Assembly: GCA_013151645.1 (NCBI GenBank)
Contig: JAADHU010000037.1
Span: 1-42,275, forward strand
Reading direction: 5' to 3'
Origin: Gammaproteobacteria bacterium
Lineage (GTDB): Bacteria; Pseudomonadota; Gammaproteobacteria; Steroidobacterales; Woeseiaceae
DNA: 42,275 nt
Part shown: piece by piece, positions 33,160 through 42,275 of the stretch
How positions within the stretch are numbered: position 1 is the stretch's first letter
Layout of the letters: the number at the start of each line of letters is the position of its first letter
Made by a program: the position numbers and the translations under genes
Notes under the pieces: generated by a model
Told to the model about the DNA's origin: nothing
The model's database searches: none
Seen by the model: the letters and a program-made list of their open reading frames with translations, nothing else

Positions 33160-33386
33160 CAACACTTGCTCCATAGTTCAAACCCGGCTTTAAACTGACC
33201 GGCGACGGAGATTTTGATGGACATTGGTGTTTACGGACATAAGAAGCTGTACTTAAGGGGTTTCGGTAACTACTGATCGACAGGCGCGGCTGATCCATAG
33301 TCACGACCCGCGATTGGCCGGCTTCCATGGCGTCTGATGTACTAAAACTGCCATAATGCATACGCTCTCGTTTCGGATCACTCGCA

Positions 33387-35495
33387 ATGAACAAATCCCT
33401 TTCTATCGCGTTACTCGCCCTGCTGCTATCGCTGACGGCGTGTGCCAGAAAAAACAGTATTGGAGCACCCATGCCCGAAAAAACGCCGACTCGTCTCGAA
33501 CAGCACGGCGATGTCCGTATCGACAACTATTTCTGGATGAGAGAGCGGGAAAACCCGGATGTCATTGCTTACCTCAATGCCGAAAACGCGTACACCGAGA
33601 AAATGATGGCTCCGATGAAGGGCTTGCAAGGCATTCTCTTCGATGAAATCAAGGGCCGCATCAAGGAAGACGACCAGTCGGCGCCGGTGAAACGCGGCGA
33701 CTTCTTTTACTATCAACGCTACGTCAAAGGGATGGAGTACCCGATCTATGTCCGTAAGAAGGGCTCTCTCGACGCCGATGAAGAAGTATTGCTCGACGTT
33801 AACAAACTGGCCGGCGACGCTGATTACTTCTCAGTGAGCGGTTTCGAGGTCAGCCCCGACCATCGTATCGCGGCGTACGGTGTGGACACGCAGGGTCGGC
33901 GTTTTTATGACCTGTATTTCCTTGACCTCGACACCGGCCATACCCTGACGGAAACCATCAGGGATACGACCAGTGACTTCGAATGGGCGAATGACAGCAA
34001 GACCATCCTCTACACCCAGCAACATCCGGAAACGCTGCGTTCGTACCGTGTGTTTCGTCATACGATTGGTGAGGCCGATGACACCCTGGTTTACGAAGAA
34101 AAGGATGAAACCAACTATCTCGACATCGGCAAGTCATTGTCCGGTCGATTCTTTGTTCTGGGCAGCACACAAACGCTTTCCACGGAGATGCGCTACCTGT
34201 CGGCTGACTACCCGACGGATGAGCCGACGCTTTTCCTGCCGCGCGAGGACAATCATGAGTACTACCTGACAGACGGTAGCGATCGCTTCTACGTGATGTC
34301 GAATGAAGGCGCCACGAACTTTCGGATTCTCGAAGCACCGCTCGGTAAGCGGAATAAATCAGCGTGGCAAGAAGTTGTGGCCCATCGCGACGATGTATTG
34401 ATCACGGATTTTCAGGTATTCAAGGATTTCCTGGCGGTTACCGTGGTCGAAAACGGCATTACTCAAATCGAGATCGTCGATCGCTCAAGCGGGGAGAAGT
34501 ATCGGCTCGCGTTTGACGAAGAGGTGTATACGGCGGATGCGGACGACAACGTCGAATTTGATACACCGTGGTTCCGCTACAGCTATGAATCGTTGTCAAC
34601 GCCCGACTCCACCTACGATTTCAACATGGTCACCAGGGAACAAAAGCTCATTAAAGAGGCAACCGTTCTCGGAGGCTTCGACCGCAATAATTATCGAACA
34701 GAAAGACGCTTCGCGACGGCTCGCGATGGTACGCAGGTGCCTGTTTCTCTGGTATACCGAAAGGGCATGGAAAAGAACGGCAAGAATCCGTTATTGCAAT
34801 ACGGATACGGCTCCTACGGCTTCAGCATGGAACCCTGGTTCGATGCTGATGTGATCAGCCTTCTCGACCGCGGCTTTATTTACGCCATCGCTCACATTCG
34901 TGGCGGTTCTGAGATGGGACGCGACTGGTATTACAACGGCCGGCAATTGAAAAAGAAAAATACCTTTACCGATTTTATCGATGTTTCGAAATTCCTCATT
35001 GAGGAAGGCTACACCTCGGCGGAGCACCTCTATGCACAAGGAGGCAGTGCCGGCGGGCTGCTGATCGGGGCGGTCGCGAACATGGCGCCTGAGTTGTATC
35101 ACGGCATGGTGACCCGAGTACCGTTTGTCGATGTGGTGACCACCATGCTCGACGAAGATATTCCGTTAACTGCAGGCGAGTGGGATGAGTGGGGCAACCC
35201 GGCCGAGAAAGTGTATTACGACTATATGAAATCCTACTCGCCCTATGACAACGTGGCGGCCATGGATTATCCGAACATGCTCGTTACGACCGGCTTGCAC
35301 GACTCCCAGGTTCAATACTGGGAACCGGCCAAGTGGGTAGCGAAACTCCGGGAATTGAAGACCGATGACAACCTGTTGCTGTTGAAGACCGACATGGCCG
35401 CCGGTCACAGCGGCAAAACCGGGCGTTTCCAGCGAATCGAAGATGAGGCGCTGAACTATTCGTTCTTCCTCTCGCTAGAGAACATCAGAGAGTAA
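33387..35495 (+). CDS. ptrB: Oligopeptidase B-type prolyl oligopeptidase with lipoprotein signal
   Basis: A 702-residue S9A serine peptidase. Residues 1-19 form a lipoprotein signal (SIALLALLLSLTAC). A seven-blade propeller covers about 90-430, and the catalytic domain holds Ser554 (GGSAGG), Asp639 (LHDSQVQY) and His674 (AGHSGKTGR). HIRGGSEMGRDWYYNGR and the DEDIPLTAGEWDEWGNP region, acidic for binding basic residues, mark oligopeptidase B, which cuts after Lys/Arg in short peptides. E. coli PtrB is cytosolic, so a lipobox is notable and implies a periplasmic or outer-membrane location. An ATG at residue 29 would give a cytosolic form. Confidence 0.92.
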   Translation: MNKSLSIALLALLLSLTACARKNSIGAPMPEKTPTRLEQHGDVRIDNYFWMRERENPDVIAYLNAENAYTEKMMAPMKGLQGILFDEIKGRIKEDDQSAPVKRGDFFYYQRYVKGMEYPIYVRKKGSLDADEEVLLDVNKLAGDADYFSVSGFEVSPDHRIAAYGVDTQGRRFYDLYFLDLDTGHTLTETIRDTTSDFEWANDSKTILYTQQHPETLRSYRVFRHTIGEADDTLVYEEKDETNYLDIGKSLSGRFFVLGSTQTLSTEMRYLSADYPTDEPTLFLPREDNHEYYLTDGSDRFYVMSNEGATNFRILEAPLGKRNKSAWQEVVAHRDDVLITDFQVFKDFLAVTVVENGITQIEIVDRSSGEKYRLAFDEEVYTADADDNVEFDTPWFRYSYESLSTPDSTYDFNMVTREQKLIKEATVLGGFDRNNYRTERRFATARDGTQVPVSLVYRKGMEKNGKNPLLQYGYGSYGFSMEPWFDADVISLLDRGFIYAIAHIRGGSEMGRDWYYNGRQLKKKNTFTDFIDVSKFLIEEGYTSAEHLYAQGGSAGGLLIGAVANMAPELYHGMVTRVPFVDVVTTMLDEDIPLTAGEWDEWGNPAEKVYYDYMKSYSPYDNVAAMDYPNMLVTTGLHDSQVQYWEPAKWVAKLRELKTDDNLLLLKTDMAAGHSGKTGRFQRIEDEALNYSFFLSLENIRE

Positions 35496-35542
35496 CGCAA
35501 CACGGCGGCCGATCACGAGCGTATTGATAATGCGATAAAAGG

Positions 35543-37522
35543 TCACGCCTGGCGTCGACTTCGAATCAACAGGCCCCAGGCTAGCAACCACAGAAGAAGA
35601 GGGCCGCTGGCGCCAGCTCCGCCTTCCCCGGCCGCACTACCGTTGTTCACCGCGCTAACAGTGATGCTGCCGTTGGCGCTGTTATCCGACGGATTGGCAT
35701 CGGCCTCGTTTGAAGACAAAGTTACCGTGAATGAGCTTGTGCCTGCGGCGGTGCCGGTAACGGCTATGTCCAGCGCGGTACTGGACTGAGCGGCAAGACT
35801 GCTCCCCTGGCAATCGATTTGCTGGGACGACACAGTGCAATTTCCGGCCGACCAGGTTGCGCTATCGGCTCGCAATCCACTATCGAGGGAAATACTCAGA
35901 ACCGCTGTTGTAGCCTCCAGTATCGAACGATTCTCAAGCAGGACGCTGACGGTGGTGCTTTGATCGACAACAACGGATGCTGACGTTGGTGTATTGACGA
36001 CCAGGTCGACCGCAGGGTCTACGTTTATCTGCGCCGCTAACTGGTTGTTGCCTGGATTGTCATCGACGTCTGCGCTGACCGTCACGTCGAAAACTCCAGC
36101 TCCAACCGCGGTTGTTCTACTGGTGACTGTGACTGTACGCCCACTACTGCCCGGTACATCGCCCAGCACGCAATTGATCGTACCGGCACCGTTGGTGCAA
36201 CTCCCCACGGATGACGCCGCCGAAAGAAAGGACACATTGTTCGGTAACGTGGCATCAACGGCAACGTTGCTCGCTTGTATTGTGCCGTTATTGGTCACGT
36301 CGAACGTAAGGGTTACCGTATTACCCAGCAGTGTCGCCGGCGATGGGGTGCTCAGCGAAACCGTCATGTCGATACTTGGCAGTGATGTGATACAGGCAGC
36401 CGTCGCAACGTGATCCTGCATCTCGGCAATGCTGCAGGCAGAAAACTGATCGCTGCCGGTGATGCTTGGCGCCATGAGAAAGGTCTCGGCCTCGGCTTCG
36501 CATGCTGAGCCCGCCTCACCGTCATGCGGCGCACCAAAGTTGTGGCCGATTTCGTGAGCGGCGATCAGGCTGTCCGTGGTGATGCCACGATTACCTTCGC
36601 TCAGTCCGGCACCGAATCTCTGCCGGCACAACGCTCCGCCATAGGCGATACCAACAGTGGATGAATCGAGATTGCGGCCCGTGTAAAGGTGGGTAAGACC
36701 CTGTGAATTTTGCGCCGGCGTATCCTGGCGGTAGGTCGCCAATTCATCCAGCAATGTACTCGCGTCTAGTGTATCGGTAAAAGGGTCCGCGCTGTCGCTA
36801 TAGGTCTCGAGCACCTGAATAGTAATCTGCACCCCCAGCTGTTCGCTGAAGATTCCATCAACGTTGTTTAAACGCGCAATAATCGCCGCATCGGCACCGC
36901 TGCCCATAGCATCGGTAAATTCAAAGTCACCGATCGCACCGAAATTTATTTCAGAAAAAGCACCGGGCGCCTGCGCCCTCGCCGCACTCAATTCGCCCAT
37001 CAGCTTCTGGAAAACCGTTGCGCCGTTTGTCGATAAGGATGTATTGCCACAGGACAAGGTGCCGGGCGCGACAAGCGTGTCTGCAAGTCGATAGATGACA
37101 GGCTCCGTCAATGACAGCTCACTGTCCCCGGGGGCCTCTATCGCGAACATCTGTTCGCCGTCCCAGATCAAACCGCGCGGCATTCCATTCAAGGAGACGA
37201 TTCGCACCCATGACCCGGAAGCACCTGCAAGGCGGCCACGGTATATTTTGAGACTTTCCGATGAAACGATCCGCGAGGATGCAGACAACAAGCCGTCGTT
37301 TGGCTCAAGCCTCAGATCGAACGTTCTGCCCAATGCATCGAAACTGAGCGTAACGGGCGTGGCGGCACCGATTTTCTGGTTTGTCGGACTCTGGCCGCTC
37401 TCGACATTCAGTCTTTGCAACGTCTCGTAATGCAACACCGTCACATCGCTTGAATTCGCGGCAAATAATGTCGGTGAGAGGAAAAATATAGCTGTCGCCA
37501 GCATGCCCTTGAACGCTTTCAT
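35543..37522 (-). CDS. Secreted metzincin metalloprotease with GlyGly-CTERM-like tail
   Basis: A 659-residue exported protease. The signal peptide (1-21) is followed by a prodomain-like region of about 150 residues and a reprolysin-type catalytic domain with zinc motif HEIGHNFGAPHD (323-334) and a downstream Met (FLMAP, about 350). Two DUF11-like beta repeats follow (about 385-500 and 505-625), with the VTNNGTIQASNVAVDATLP pattern. The last 30 residues (EGGAGASGPLLLWLLAWGLLIRSRRQA) form a Gly-rich motif, one helix and Arg-rich end, as in GlyGly-CTERM signals processed by rhombosortase. It is probably secreted or surface-attached by type II secretion. No rhombosortase gene is in the window. 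Confidence 0.9.
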   Translation of the reverse strand: MKAFKGMLATAIFFLSPTLFAANSSDVTVLHYETLQRLNVESGQSPTNQKIGAATPVTLSFDALGRTFDLRLEPNDGLLSASSRIVSSESLKIYRGRLAGASGSWVRIVSLNGMPRGLIWDGEQMFAIEAPGDSELSLTEPVIYRLADTLVAPGTLSCGNTSLSTNGATVFQKLMGELSAARAQAPGAFSEINFGAIGDFEFTDAMGSGADAAIIARLNNVDGIFSEQLGVQITIQVLETYSDSADPFTDTLDASTLLDELATYRQDTPAQNSQGLTHLYTGRNLDSSTVGIAYGGALCRQRFGAGLSEGNRGITTDSLIAAHEIGHNFGAPHDGEAGSACEAEAETFLMAPSITGSDQFSACSIAEMQDHVATAACITSLPSIDMTVSLSTPSPATLLGNTVTLTFDVTNNGTIQASNVAVDATLPNNVSFLSAASSVGSCTNGAGTINCVLGDVPGSSGRTVTVTSRTTAVGAGVFDVTVSADVDDNPGNNQLAAQINVDPAVDLVVNTPTSASVVVDQSTTVSVLLENRSILEATTAVLSISLDSGLRADSATWSAGNCTVSSQQIDCQGSSLAAQSSTALDIAVTGTAAGTSSFTVTLSSNEADANPSDNSANGSITVSAVNNGSAAGEGGAGASGPLLLWLLAWGLLIRSRRQA

Positions 37523-37637
37523 AAAGGTCCCGTCTTGTCGTCCTGACAGGCTCCCAGCTAATCAAACAGGGATGATCTCAACAAGGGACTGTCCGTAGGT
37601 TCTCGTGAACATCACGCACGAAAGTGTGCGCTGGTTC

Positions 37638-38039
37638 TCAGTTATCGCCCATGCCGCCGAGGGTCAGCGCGCATTTGTCAAAATTACCGGACTCTTTGAC
37701 CGCATCGTGTTGCGCCGATGTCAGCAGGTAGTCGCGTCGAGCGCGCTTATGAAGGTACAGGTTTTCCATTGCTTCGCCTGTATCCGACTGCAGGTAAACC
37801 GTTTTTCCATCGATACGGTAGCTGCCCTGCAATGGATATCCGGGGAACGGATTGCTCACCCTGCCATCGTCATCGACGATAACCTGATCCGTGAACTTCT
37901 CCCAGGTAAAGGTACCCTCGCTCAGCCGAATGGTGCTGCCCGCATAGGCGATGCAAGCGGGCGAGTAGATACCCTCAGGAGATGCACAGCCGAACGACAC
38001 AGATACAATCAATGCCGTCGAGATGATGCGCAGGTTCAT
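37638..38039 (-). CDS. Small lipoprotein of unknown function
   Basis: A 133-residue predicted lipoprotein. The signal peptide ends ALIVSVSFGC (Cys18). The mature part has GIYSPACIAYAGSTIRLSEGTFTWEKFTDQVIVDDDGR and PLQGSYRIDGKTVYLQSD, suggesting a beta-rich lipocalin-like or surface domain, and two further Cys (CIAY, DKCALT) that could pair. I do not recognise the family. It lies on the same strand as pntBA, 49 bases after pntB's stop, and could be transcribed with it or alone. Confidence 0.7.
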   Translation of the reverse strand: MNLRIISTALIVSVSFGCASPEGIYSPACIAYAGSTIRLSEGTFTWEKFTDQVIVDDDGRVSNPFPGYPLQGSYRIDGKTVYLQSDTGEAMENLYLHKRARRDYLLTSAQHDAVKESGNFDKCALTLGGMGDN

Positions 38040-38087
38040 GCCCGCAGAGTATCAGACCGAAGCGTGCGATGGCCAGCACGCACATGG

Positions 38088-39485
38088 CTACAATGCCTTA
38101 AAGACCTCGTCCAGTGTTTCTTTCGCGTCGCCGAACAACATGCGCGTGTTCTCCTTGAAGAACAACGGGTTTTGCACACCGGCATAACCGGTGGCCATGC
38201 TGCGCTTCAGGACGATCGTCGTATGGCCCTTCCAGACCTCCAGAACCGGCATGCCGGCGATCGGGCTGTCCGGTTCATCCTGGGCTGACGGATTGACGAT
38301 GTCATTCGCACCAATCACGACGGATACGTCGACGTCCGGAAAATCGTCGTTGATTTCGTCCATTTCAAAAACAATGTCGTAGGGAACCCTGGCTTCGGCC
38401 AGCAACACGTTCATGTGTCCCGGCATACGACCGGCAACCGGGTGGATGCCGAAACGAACGTTGATGTTCCTTGCCCGCAACGTCGCCGCGATTTCGTTGA
38501 CGACATGCTGCGCCTGCGCAACCGCCATTCCGTATCCGGGAATGATCATGACTTCCTTCGCAGCCGCAAGCAGTGCGGCTGTTTCCTGCGCATCGATCGG
38601 GGCAACCTCGCCCTGATCCGCACTGGACGACGCTGCCGCCTTGCCACCACTGGTTCCGAATCCACCGGCAATGACTGACAGAAACTTCCGGTTCATGGCA
38701 CGACACATGATGTAACTAAGGATGGCACCACTCGAACCAACCAGCGCTCCGGTTACGATCAGCAAATCATTACTGAGCATGAAACCAGTCGCCGACGCCG
38801 CCCAGCCCGAATAACTGTTCAGCATCGAAACAACGACCGGCATATCCGCACCGCCAATCGCCATGACCATATGGATACCGAATAGCAGGGCAATTCCCGT
38901 CATGATCAGCAACGGCGTCATGCCACCGCCGGCTGCTGACTGAATTACGAATTCGCGGCCGAACCAGATTGCGGCCAGTAACAAGCCGAGGTTAAACAGG
39001 TGCCGACCCGGCAAGGTCAACGGTGAGCCACCGATACGACCGCTCAGTTTGCCAAACGCAATGACGGAACCGGACAAGGTGACAGCGCCGATCAGGATGC
39101 CGACGTAGGTCTCGATATCATGAATAGTGAGCTCGACGCCGGTGAGGTGCGTCAAAGGATCCATGAAGCTCGCGAACCCGACCAGGACGGCTGCCAGCCC
39201 GACCAGGCTGTGAAGCATTGCAACCAGCTCCGGCATCTGCGTCATCTGCACGCGTTTGGCCAGTAACAAGCCGATACTTCCACCGACCAGCAGCGCAATC
39301 AGCAACGTTGTGTAGTTTTGTGTCACCACGCCAAAGAACGTCGCCAGCAAGGCGATGGTCATGCCTGCCACGCCGTACCAGTTACCGCGGCGTGCGGTTT
39401 CCGGGTTGGAAAGACCGCCCAGGGCCAGGATGAATAGAATCGTCGCAGAAATATACGACACGGTTACGATACCAGCGTTAATCAT
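38088..39485 (-). CDS. pntB: NAD(P) transhydrogenase subunit beta
   Basis: A 465-residue membrane protein, the normal PntB length. About nine helices are followed by the NADP-binding dIII domain with [74 protein letters not shown] and [16 protein letters not shown], all highly conserved. Together with PntA it uses the proton gradient to reduce NADP with NADH in the inner membrane. The ATG at 39485 lies 7 bases after the pntA stop, so the pair is an operon. Confidence 0.97.
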   Translation of the reverse strand: MINAGIVTVSYISATILFILALGGLSNPETARRGNWYGVAGMTIALLATFFGVVTQNYTTLLIALLVGGSIGLLLAKRVQMTQMPELVAMLHSLVGLAAVLVGFASFMDPLTHLTGVELTIHDIETYVGILIGAVTLSGSVIAFGKLSGRIGGSPLTLPGRHLFNLGLLLAAIWFGREFVIQSAAGGGMTPLLIMTGIALLFGIHMVMAIGGADMPVVVSMLNSYSGWAASATGFMLSNDLLIVTGALVGSSGAILSYIMCRAMNRKFLSVIAGGFGTSGGKAAASSSADQGEVAPIDAQETAALLAAAKEVMIIPGYGMAVAQAQHVVNEIAATLRARNINVRFGIHPVAGRMPGHMNVLLAEARVPYDIVFEMDEINDDFPDVDVSVVIGANDIVNPSAQDEPDSPIAGMPVLEVWKGHTTIVLKRSMATGYAGVQNPLFFKENTRMLFGDAKETLDEVFKAL

Positions 39486-39492
39486 GTCGTTC

Positions 39493-41025
39493 TCACTTCC
39501 TGAACATTTCGAGCATGCGACGGGTCACGGCGAAACCGCCGGCAATATTGATGCTCGTAATCAATACCGTGAAGGTGGCGATCCACATAATAAGCGTGTT
39601 GCTTGAGCTTATCTGCAATAGTGCGCCGATAACGATGATGCTCGATATTGCGTTCGTCACGCTCATGAGCGGCGTATGCAATGCCGGCGACACGTTCCAG
39701 ATCACCATGTAGCCGACGAAACAGGCAAGCACGAATACGGTGAAATGAGCCATGAATGACGCCGGTGCGACGGCGCCGAGGCCGAGCAACGCGAGTGCAC
39801 CGACGACAACGGCTATGATCGGGCCAAGTACGGAGGGCTTCTTTTCGACCACCACCGGTGCCGGCTCCGGTTCTTTCTTCGGCGGCGCTGCGGAGAGCTT
39901 CGGGGCAGGCGGTGGCCACGTCGTTTCTCCGCCGGTACAGATTGTCGCACCGCGAATAACCTCGTCGTCCATATCGACAACGATCTCACCGTTTTTCTCG
40001 GGGCTGAGTTCCGTCAACAGGTGTCGTAAATTTGTGCCATACAACTGGCTCGCCTGGGCCGCCAGACGACTTGGCAGGTCTGTGTAACCGATGATGGATA
40101 CGCCGTCACGCACGACCACCTCGCCTGGCTCGGTGAGCTCACAGTTGCCGCCCTGCTCAGCTGCGAGATCCACGACTACACCGCCGTCTCGCATCGAGCG
40201 CACCATGTCCGCGGTAATGAGCTTCGGCGCCGGCTTTCCGGGTATCAGCGCGGTGGTAACAATGATGTCGACATCTTTCGCCTGCTCGGCGAACAATGCC
40301 ATCTCGGCTTTGATGAACTCCTCGCTCATCGTCTTCGCGTAGCCGCCTTCGCCGGAACCGTCTTCATCGTCAAAATCGAGCAACAGGAAGTCGGCATTCA
40401 TGCTTTCGACCTGCTCTTTGACCTCCGGCCGCGTGTCGAACGCCCTGACAATCGCGCCCATACTCTTGGCTGCACCGATCGCCGCAAGGCCTGCCACGCC
40501 CGCGCCGATAACCAGCACTTTCGCCGGCGGTATTTTGCCGGCCGCCGTAATCTGACCGGTAAAGAAACGTCCAAAATGCTGTGCGGCTTCGACGATTGCA
40601 CGATAACCACCAATGTTCGCCATGGAACTCAAGGCATCCATTTTCTGCGAACGGGAGATACGCGGGATACTGTCCATCGCCATCACGGTCACGCCGCGAT
40701 CGGTCAGTGTCTTGAGCAAATCGGGGTTTTGCGCCGGCCATATAAAACTGATCAGTGTCTGGCCCGATCGCAGCAGCTCAACTTCGCCGGCTTCCGGCGC
40801 CCGGACCTTCATGATCAGATCCGACTGCGTCCATAGATCCTTGCTGGACGCGACAATCTCACAACCGGCCGCCTCGAAAGCCGCATCGGAAAAGCTTGCG
40901 GCGGAACCCGCGCCGGCTTCTACCGCAACACTGAAGCCCAGTTTCTTGAGCTCCGACACCACCTCGGGCGTCGTCGCGACTCGCCGTTCACCCGCGTGTA
41001 TTTCTTTCGGTATGCCGATTTTCAT
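39493..41025 (-). CDS. pntA: NAD(P) transhydrogenase subunit alpha
   Basis: A 510-residue protein, the full-length single-chain PntA as in E. coli. The N-terminal NAD-binding dI domain starts [21 protein letters not shown] and includes [32 protein letters not shown] and the [14 protein letters not shown] stretch. A Pro/Glu/Lys-rich linker (about 375-400) follows, then four hydrophobic helices. It forms the NADH side of the proton-translocating transhydrogenase. The start has no strong upstream gene link; the region to 41226 holds the divergent promoter with the DsrE-like gene. Confidence 0.97.
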   Translation of the reverse strand: MKIGIPKEIHAGERRVATTPEVVSELKKLGFSVAVEAGAGSAASFSDAAFEAAGCEIVASSKDLWTQSDLIMKVRAPEAGEVELLRSGQTLISFIWPAQNPDLLKTLTDRGVTVMAMDSIPRISRSQKMDALSSMANIGGYRAIVEAAQHFGRFFTGQITAAGKIPPAKVLVIGAGVAGLAAIGAAKSMGAIVRAFDTRPEVKEQVESMNADFLLLDFDDEDGSGEGGYAKTMSEEFIKAEMALFAEQAKDVDIIVTTALIPGKPAPKLITADMVRSMRDGGVVVDLAAEQGGNCELTEPGEVVVRDGVSIIGYTDLPSRLAAQASQLYGTNLRHLLTELSPEKNGEIVVDMDDEVIRGATICTGGETTWPPPAPKLSAAPPKKEPEPAPVVVEKKPSVLGPIIAVVVGALALLGLGAVAPASFMAHFTVFVLACFVGYMVIWNVSPALHTPLMSVTNAISSIIVIGALLQISSSNTLIMWIATFTVLITSINIAGGFAVTRRMLEMFRK

Positions 41026-41226
41026 TCAAAGTCTCCGATTTGCATGGCGGGATTGTCGGTGAGGGGCTTGCCGAAAGCAAGGCGACCGCATGCTGCTCAT
41101 GGAATGTACCGGCAGGAGCCCTCGGCCACAGGCACTAAAACGGATTGTTTTGGCCGAGAGCGGGGACAACGGAACCAAAATACGCGAAACTTGCGGAAAT
41201 CGTCACCACACCCTGGAACCATTGAT

Positions 41227-41766
41227 ATGACCCATCGAATCCTGCTCGCCGTTTGTTTGATATTTATCGCTGTTGCATCGCTTGCCGAAGAACCCGGCAT
41301 GGGCCCGATCATCAAGGACTATGGCCCAACCTACCCGATCGATTTTCGAGACGTCGCCCTGGAAGAGGATGCGGTCTATAAGGTCATGTTCGACCTGTCC
41401 GCCTACCCCGGCGAGGTCGCTTCTCTAAACAGTAATCTTGTCAGCGTTGCGCGTTACCTGAACATGCATGCGCGCAACGGCGTCGCGCTTGAAAACATGG
41501 ACATTGCCGTCGTCATTCACGGCGGAGCGTTAAAAAACGCGCTGTCTCATGAGGCTTACCAGGCTCGGTACCACGCAGATAACCCGAATCTGGATCTGTT
41601 CGAAAAACTCGACGCGGTCGGCGTCAAATTCTATATTTGCGGTCAGTCGATGCGCTTTCAGGGTTTCGAGAAAAATGAGCTGGCGGGCCCGGCCAAGGTC
41701 GCATTGTCCGCGATGACAATGTTGACCGTCCTGCAAAACAACGGCTACGCCCTCCTGCCGTGGTAA
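41227..41766 (+). CDS. Exported DsrE/DsrF-like protein
   Basis: A 179-residue protein. The signal peptide (1-20, MTHRILLAVCLIFIAVASLA) is followed by a DsrE-fold domain with YKVMFDLSAYPGEVASLNSNLVSVARYLNMH, DIAVVIHGGALKNALSHEAYQ and VKFYICGQSMRFQGF, where Cys138 is in the position of the reactive Cys of DsrE/TusD-like sulfur carriers. Exported DsrE-like proteins of this kind occur widely, often with sulfur or thiol redox genes, but their roles are not settled. The ATG at 41227 is used because a longer frame lacks a signal peptide. It probably acts in the periplasm. Confidence 0.85.
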   Translation: MTHRILLAVCLIFIAVASLAEEPGMGPIIKDYGPTYPIDFRDVALEEDAVYKVMFDLSAYPGEVASLNSNLVSVARYLNMHARNGVALENMDIAVVIHGGALKNALSHEAYQARYHADNPNLDLFEKLDAVGVKFYICGQSMRFQGFEKNELAGPAKVALSAMTMLTVLQNNGYALLPW

Positions 41767-41803
41767 CATTTCTCCGACGATCAACCAGCATCCGGCAACC
41801 GTG

Positions 41804-42275
41804 ATGAGCAGCCCTTTCCAGTTTATCGACGTGTTTTCCGAGCAATCGTTCGCCGGCAATCCGTTGCCTGTCTTTCTCGATGCAGACGGGATGTCGACCG
41901 AGGACATGCAAAAAATCACTCGCTGGATGAATCTTTCCGAGACAGTTTTTCTACTGCCGCCCACCGACCCCAAAGCTGATTATCGTGTCCGCATATTTAC
42001 GCTGGCGCACGAATTGCCCTTTGCCGGACACCCGACCCTGGGCAGCTGCCATGCCTGGCTGTCCGCCGGCGGCAAGCCGAAGAATGATACGGAGATTGTG
42101 CAGGAGTGTGGCATCGGCCTGGTGACCGTTCGTCGCACCGAAAATCGGCTGGCGTTCGCAGCGCCGGATCTGATTCGTGCAGGCCCAGTGGACGATACTG
42201 ATCTCGACAGGATCGCCAGCGCACTGCAGATAGACCGCGACATCATCGTCGATTCGCGATGGGTGGACAACGGCC
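41804..42275 (+). CDS. PhzF-family isomerase/epimerase, N-terminal part (cut by window edge)
   Basis: The frame starts MSSPFQFIDVFSEQSFAGNP and runs open to the window end (about 157 residues seen). Early NPLPVFLDADGMS, MNLSETVFLLPP (with the conserved Glu of the PhzF active site), RIFTLAHELPFAGHPTLGSCHAW and a later QECGIGLVTV match PhzF/YddE. These proteins catalyse isomerisations such as that in phenazine synthesis, or are of unknown function. It begins 38 bases after the DsrE-like stop. A GTG at 41801 is an alternative start. Confidence 0.88.
   Translation, partial: MSSPFQFIDVFSEQSFAGNPLPVFLDADGMSTEDMQKITRWMNLSETVFLLPPTDPKADYRVRIFTLAHELPFAGHPTLGSCHAWLSAGGKPKNDTEIVQECGIGLVTVRRTENRLAFAAPDLIRAGPVDDTDLDRIASALQIDRDIIVDSRWVDNG

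Noticed and set aside
33241-33275. Third OmpR-like site between ompW and ptrB
   Set aside because: GTTTC and GGTAAC occur together but not as a same-strand repeat with a 10-base period, so it does not fit the site model.

Overview
The window looks like chromosomal DNA of a Gram-negative gammaproteobacterium. It carries outer-membrane proteins (OmpW, phospholipase A1), lipoproteins, an OmpR/EnvZ-type two-component pair, PntAB transhydrogenase of the E. coli subunit layout, YdbS/YdbT, and a tandem REP-like repeat. Base composition is moderately GC-rich and even throughout. No phage, transposase, CRISPR, rRNA or tRNA was seen. A free-living, possibly marine, gammaproteobacterium is my best guess; the genus cannot be read from the sequence.

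Layout. 1-2643: a UbiD-family decarboxylase (cut by the left edge) diverges from a UbiX flavin prenyltransferase across a perfect AT-rich dyad. A TIGR02444-family protein and a putidaredoxin-spaced [2Fe-2S] ferredoxin follow on the minus strand. 2839-6220: a plus-strand three-gene unit encodes a cytosolic reductive-dehalogenase-like corrinoid/double-4Fe-4S protein, a ThDP enzyme very close to animal ILVBL (2-hydroxyacyl-CoA lyase type), and a SAM methyltransferase. 6231-6470: three near-identical REP-like hairpins. 6473-7612: a class V aminotransferase.

7797-16967 is a long same-strand envelope run. In transcription order it reads: glycine-zipper lipoprotein, four-helix membrane protein, secreted trypsin-like/PDZ protease, DUF4136 lipoprotein, HlyD adaptor, two ABC ATPases, a small ORF, two ABC-2 permeases, and outer-membrane phospholipase A. 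Several junctions overlap or touch, so the ABC exporter (a YbhGFSR-type system with YbhF split in two) appears translationally coupled to the phospholipase.

17275-20092 holds an exported cytochrome module: a pentaheme lipoprotein, a 68-residue secreted protein, a c'-like monoheme cytochrome and a very polar secreted protein. It diverges from an OmpR/EnvZ pair (20246-22329), which is followed by a 5'-nucleotidase lipoprotein.

24219-30345 is metabolic: a ceramidase-like membrane hydrolase, an M20 amidohydrolase with diaminopropionate ammonia-lyase, an AhpD-fold protein with a CurA-like reductase, and a YhiN flavoprotein. 30361-32452 is the YdbS/YdbT pair, ended by a terminator. 32545-37522 holds OmpW, an oligopeptidase B with a lipoprotein signal, and a secreted metzincin with a GlyGly-CTERM-like tail. 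37638-42275 has a small lipoprotein, PntB/PntA, a periplasmic DsrE-like protein and the start of a PhzF-family gene.

The most unusual parts are the reductive-dehalogenase/ILVBL/methyltransferase unit with its divergent ferredoxin, the exporter-phospholipase operon, and a matching pair of OmpR-like direct-repeat sites.
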